Source of the DNA: JBMOLC01 sp049324215 | GTDB taxonomy: Bacteria > Patescibacteriota > Microgenomatia > UBA8517 | Assembly: GCA_049324215.1 (NCBI GenBank) | Contig: JBMOLC010000005.1 | Span: forward strand, 1 to 21,420 | Direction: 5' to 3' | DNA: 21,420 nucleotides | In this document: in pieces, positions 21,308-21,420 of the stretch | Layout of the letters: every line of letters begins with the position of its first letter | Numbering within the stretch: position 1 is the first letter of the stretch | The notes under the pieces: model-generated | What the model was told of the DNA's origin: nothing | Databases searched by the model: none | The model's input: only the letters and a program-made list of their open reading frames with translations | Translations under genes and position numbers: made by a program

Positions 21308-21420
21308 ATGGTTAAATACCTGATAAGTCTTCCCTTTTCCGTTTTTCTGTCCATCTTATTTTTTTTACATATGACTACTGCCGTTAAAGCACAAGGATAT
21401 TGTTCATATGGTGGGACGGA
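21308..21420 (+). CDS. Secreted protein, 5' end only (runs off window)
   Basis: The first 37 codons of a gene cut by the window edge, too short for the usual ORF length filters. The N-terminus is a Sec-type signal peptide: MVKYL, a hydrophobic core (about 5-22) and a likely signal peptidase cut after AVKA before QGY (residue 28). The mature start QGYCSYGG has a cysteine. An ATG ten bases earlier opens only a five-codon frame. Function cannot be told. Confidence 0.65.
   Translation, partial: MVKYLISLPFSVFLSILFFLHMTTAVKAQGYCSYGGT

Noticed and set aside
1..21420. CRISPR array, insertion sequence or integrase
   Set aside because: No regularly spaced repeats, transposase or recombinase motifs were seen on either strand.

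Overview
The window looks like a chromosomal contig from a Patescibacteria (CPR) organism, most likely of the Microgenomates lineage. This is inferred from gene style and order, not from any search. The clues are small, tightly packed genes, a 52-residue zinc-ribbon L32, an ACP-like gene between nusB and rnc, a pilMNO cluster, a DUF6922/AbiEii-type pair, and many TATAAT-like boxes only 6-9 nt before start codons, which suggests leaderless mRNAs. TGA is used as a normal stop, so the genetic code appears standard. A 10-N assembly gap lies at 11696-11705.

Region 1 (1-3358, + strand) is housekeeping: the 3' part of recG, then rpmF, nusB, an ACP-like protein without the phosphopantetheine serine, rnc, rpsP and khpA. 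Region 2 (3361-6480, - strand) is a type IV pilus assembly operon: a PilX-like protein, PilM, PilN and a PilO-like protein. Region 3 (6434-7428) is a small inserted cassette, a DUF6922-like protein plus an AbiEii-type nucleotidyltransferase. It is flanked by two direct copies of the pilX promoter and first 16 codons, and it has its own palindrome-overlapped promoter.

Region 4 (7424-15006) is a surface-polysaccharide locus: a NUDIX hydrolase, two GT4 glycosyltransferases, two O-antigen ligase/polymerase-like membrane proteins, a membrane-anchored DUF4330-like protein split by the gap, and a polyprenyl-phosphate sugar-1-phosphate transferase. Its distal part carries an HPr-kinase-like P-loop protein and a PqqD-like protein. 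Convergent to these lies a fusion of a SipW-type S26 peptidase domain with an NTP_transf_5 nucleotidyltransferase (14826-16130). These three genes form the most system-like unit of the window: a possible peptide- or polymer-modification module.

Region 5 (16384-21420) is accessory: an anchored secreted protein, a candidate structured small RNA, a three-gene operon (N-terminally short FolE, a CYTH triphosphate-tunnel enzyme and an unrecognised 280-aa protein), a large protein with an internal Tat/lipobox signal, another anchored small protein, and the start of a secreted protein running off the window.
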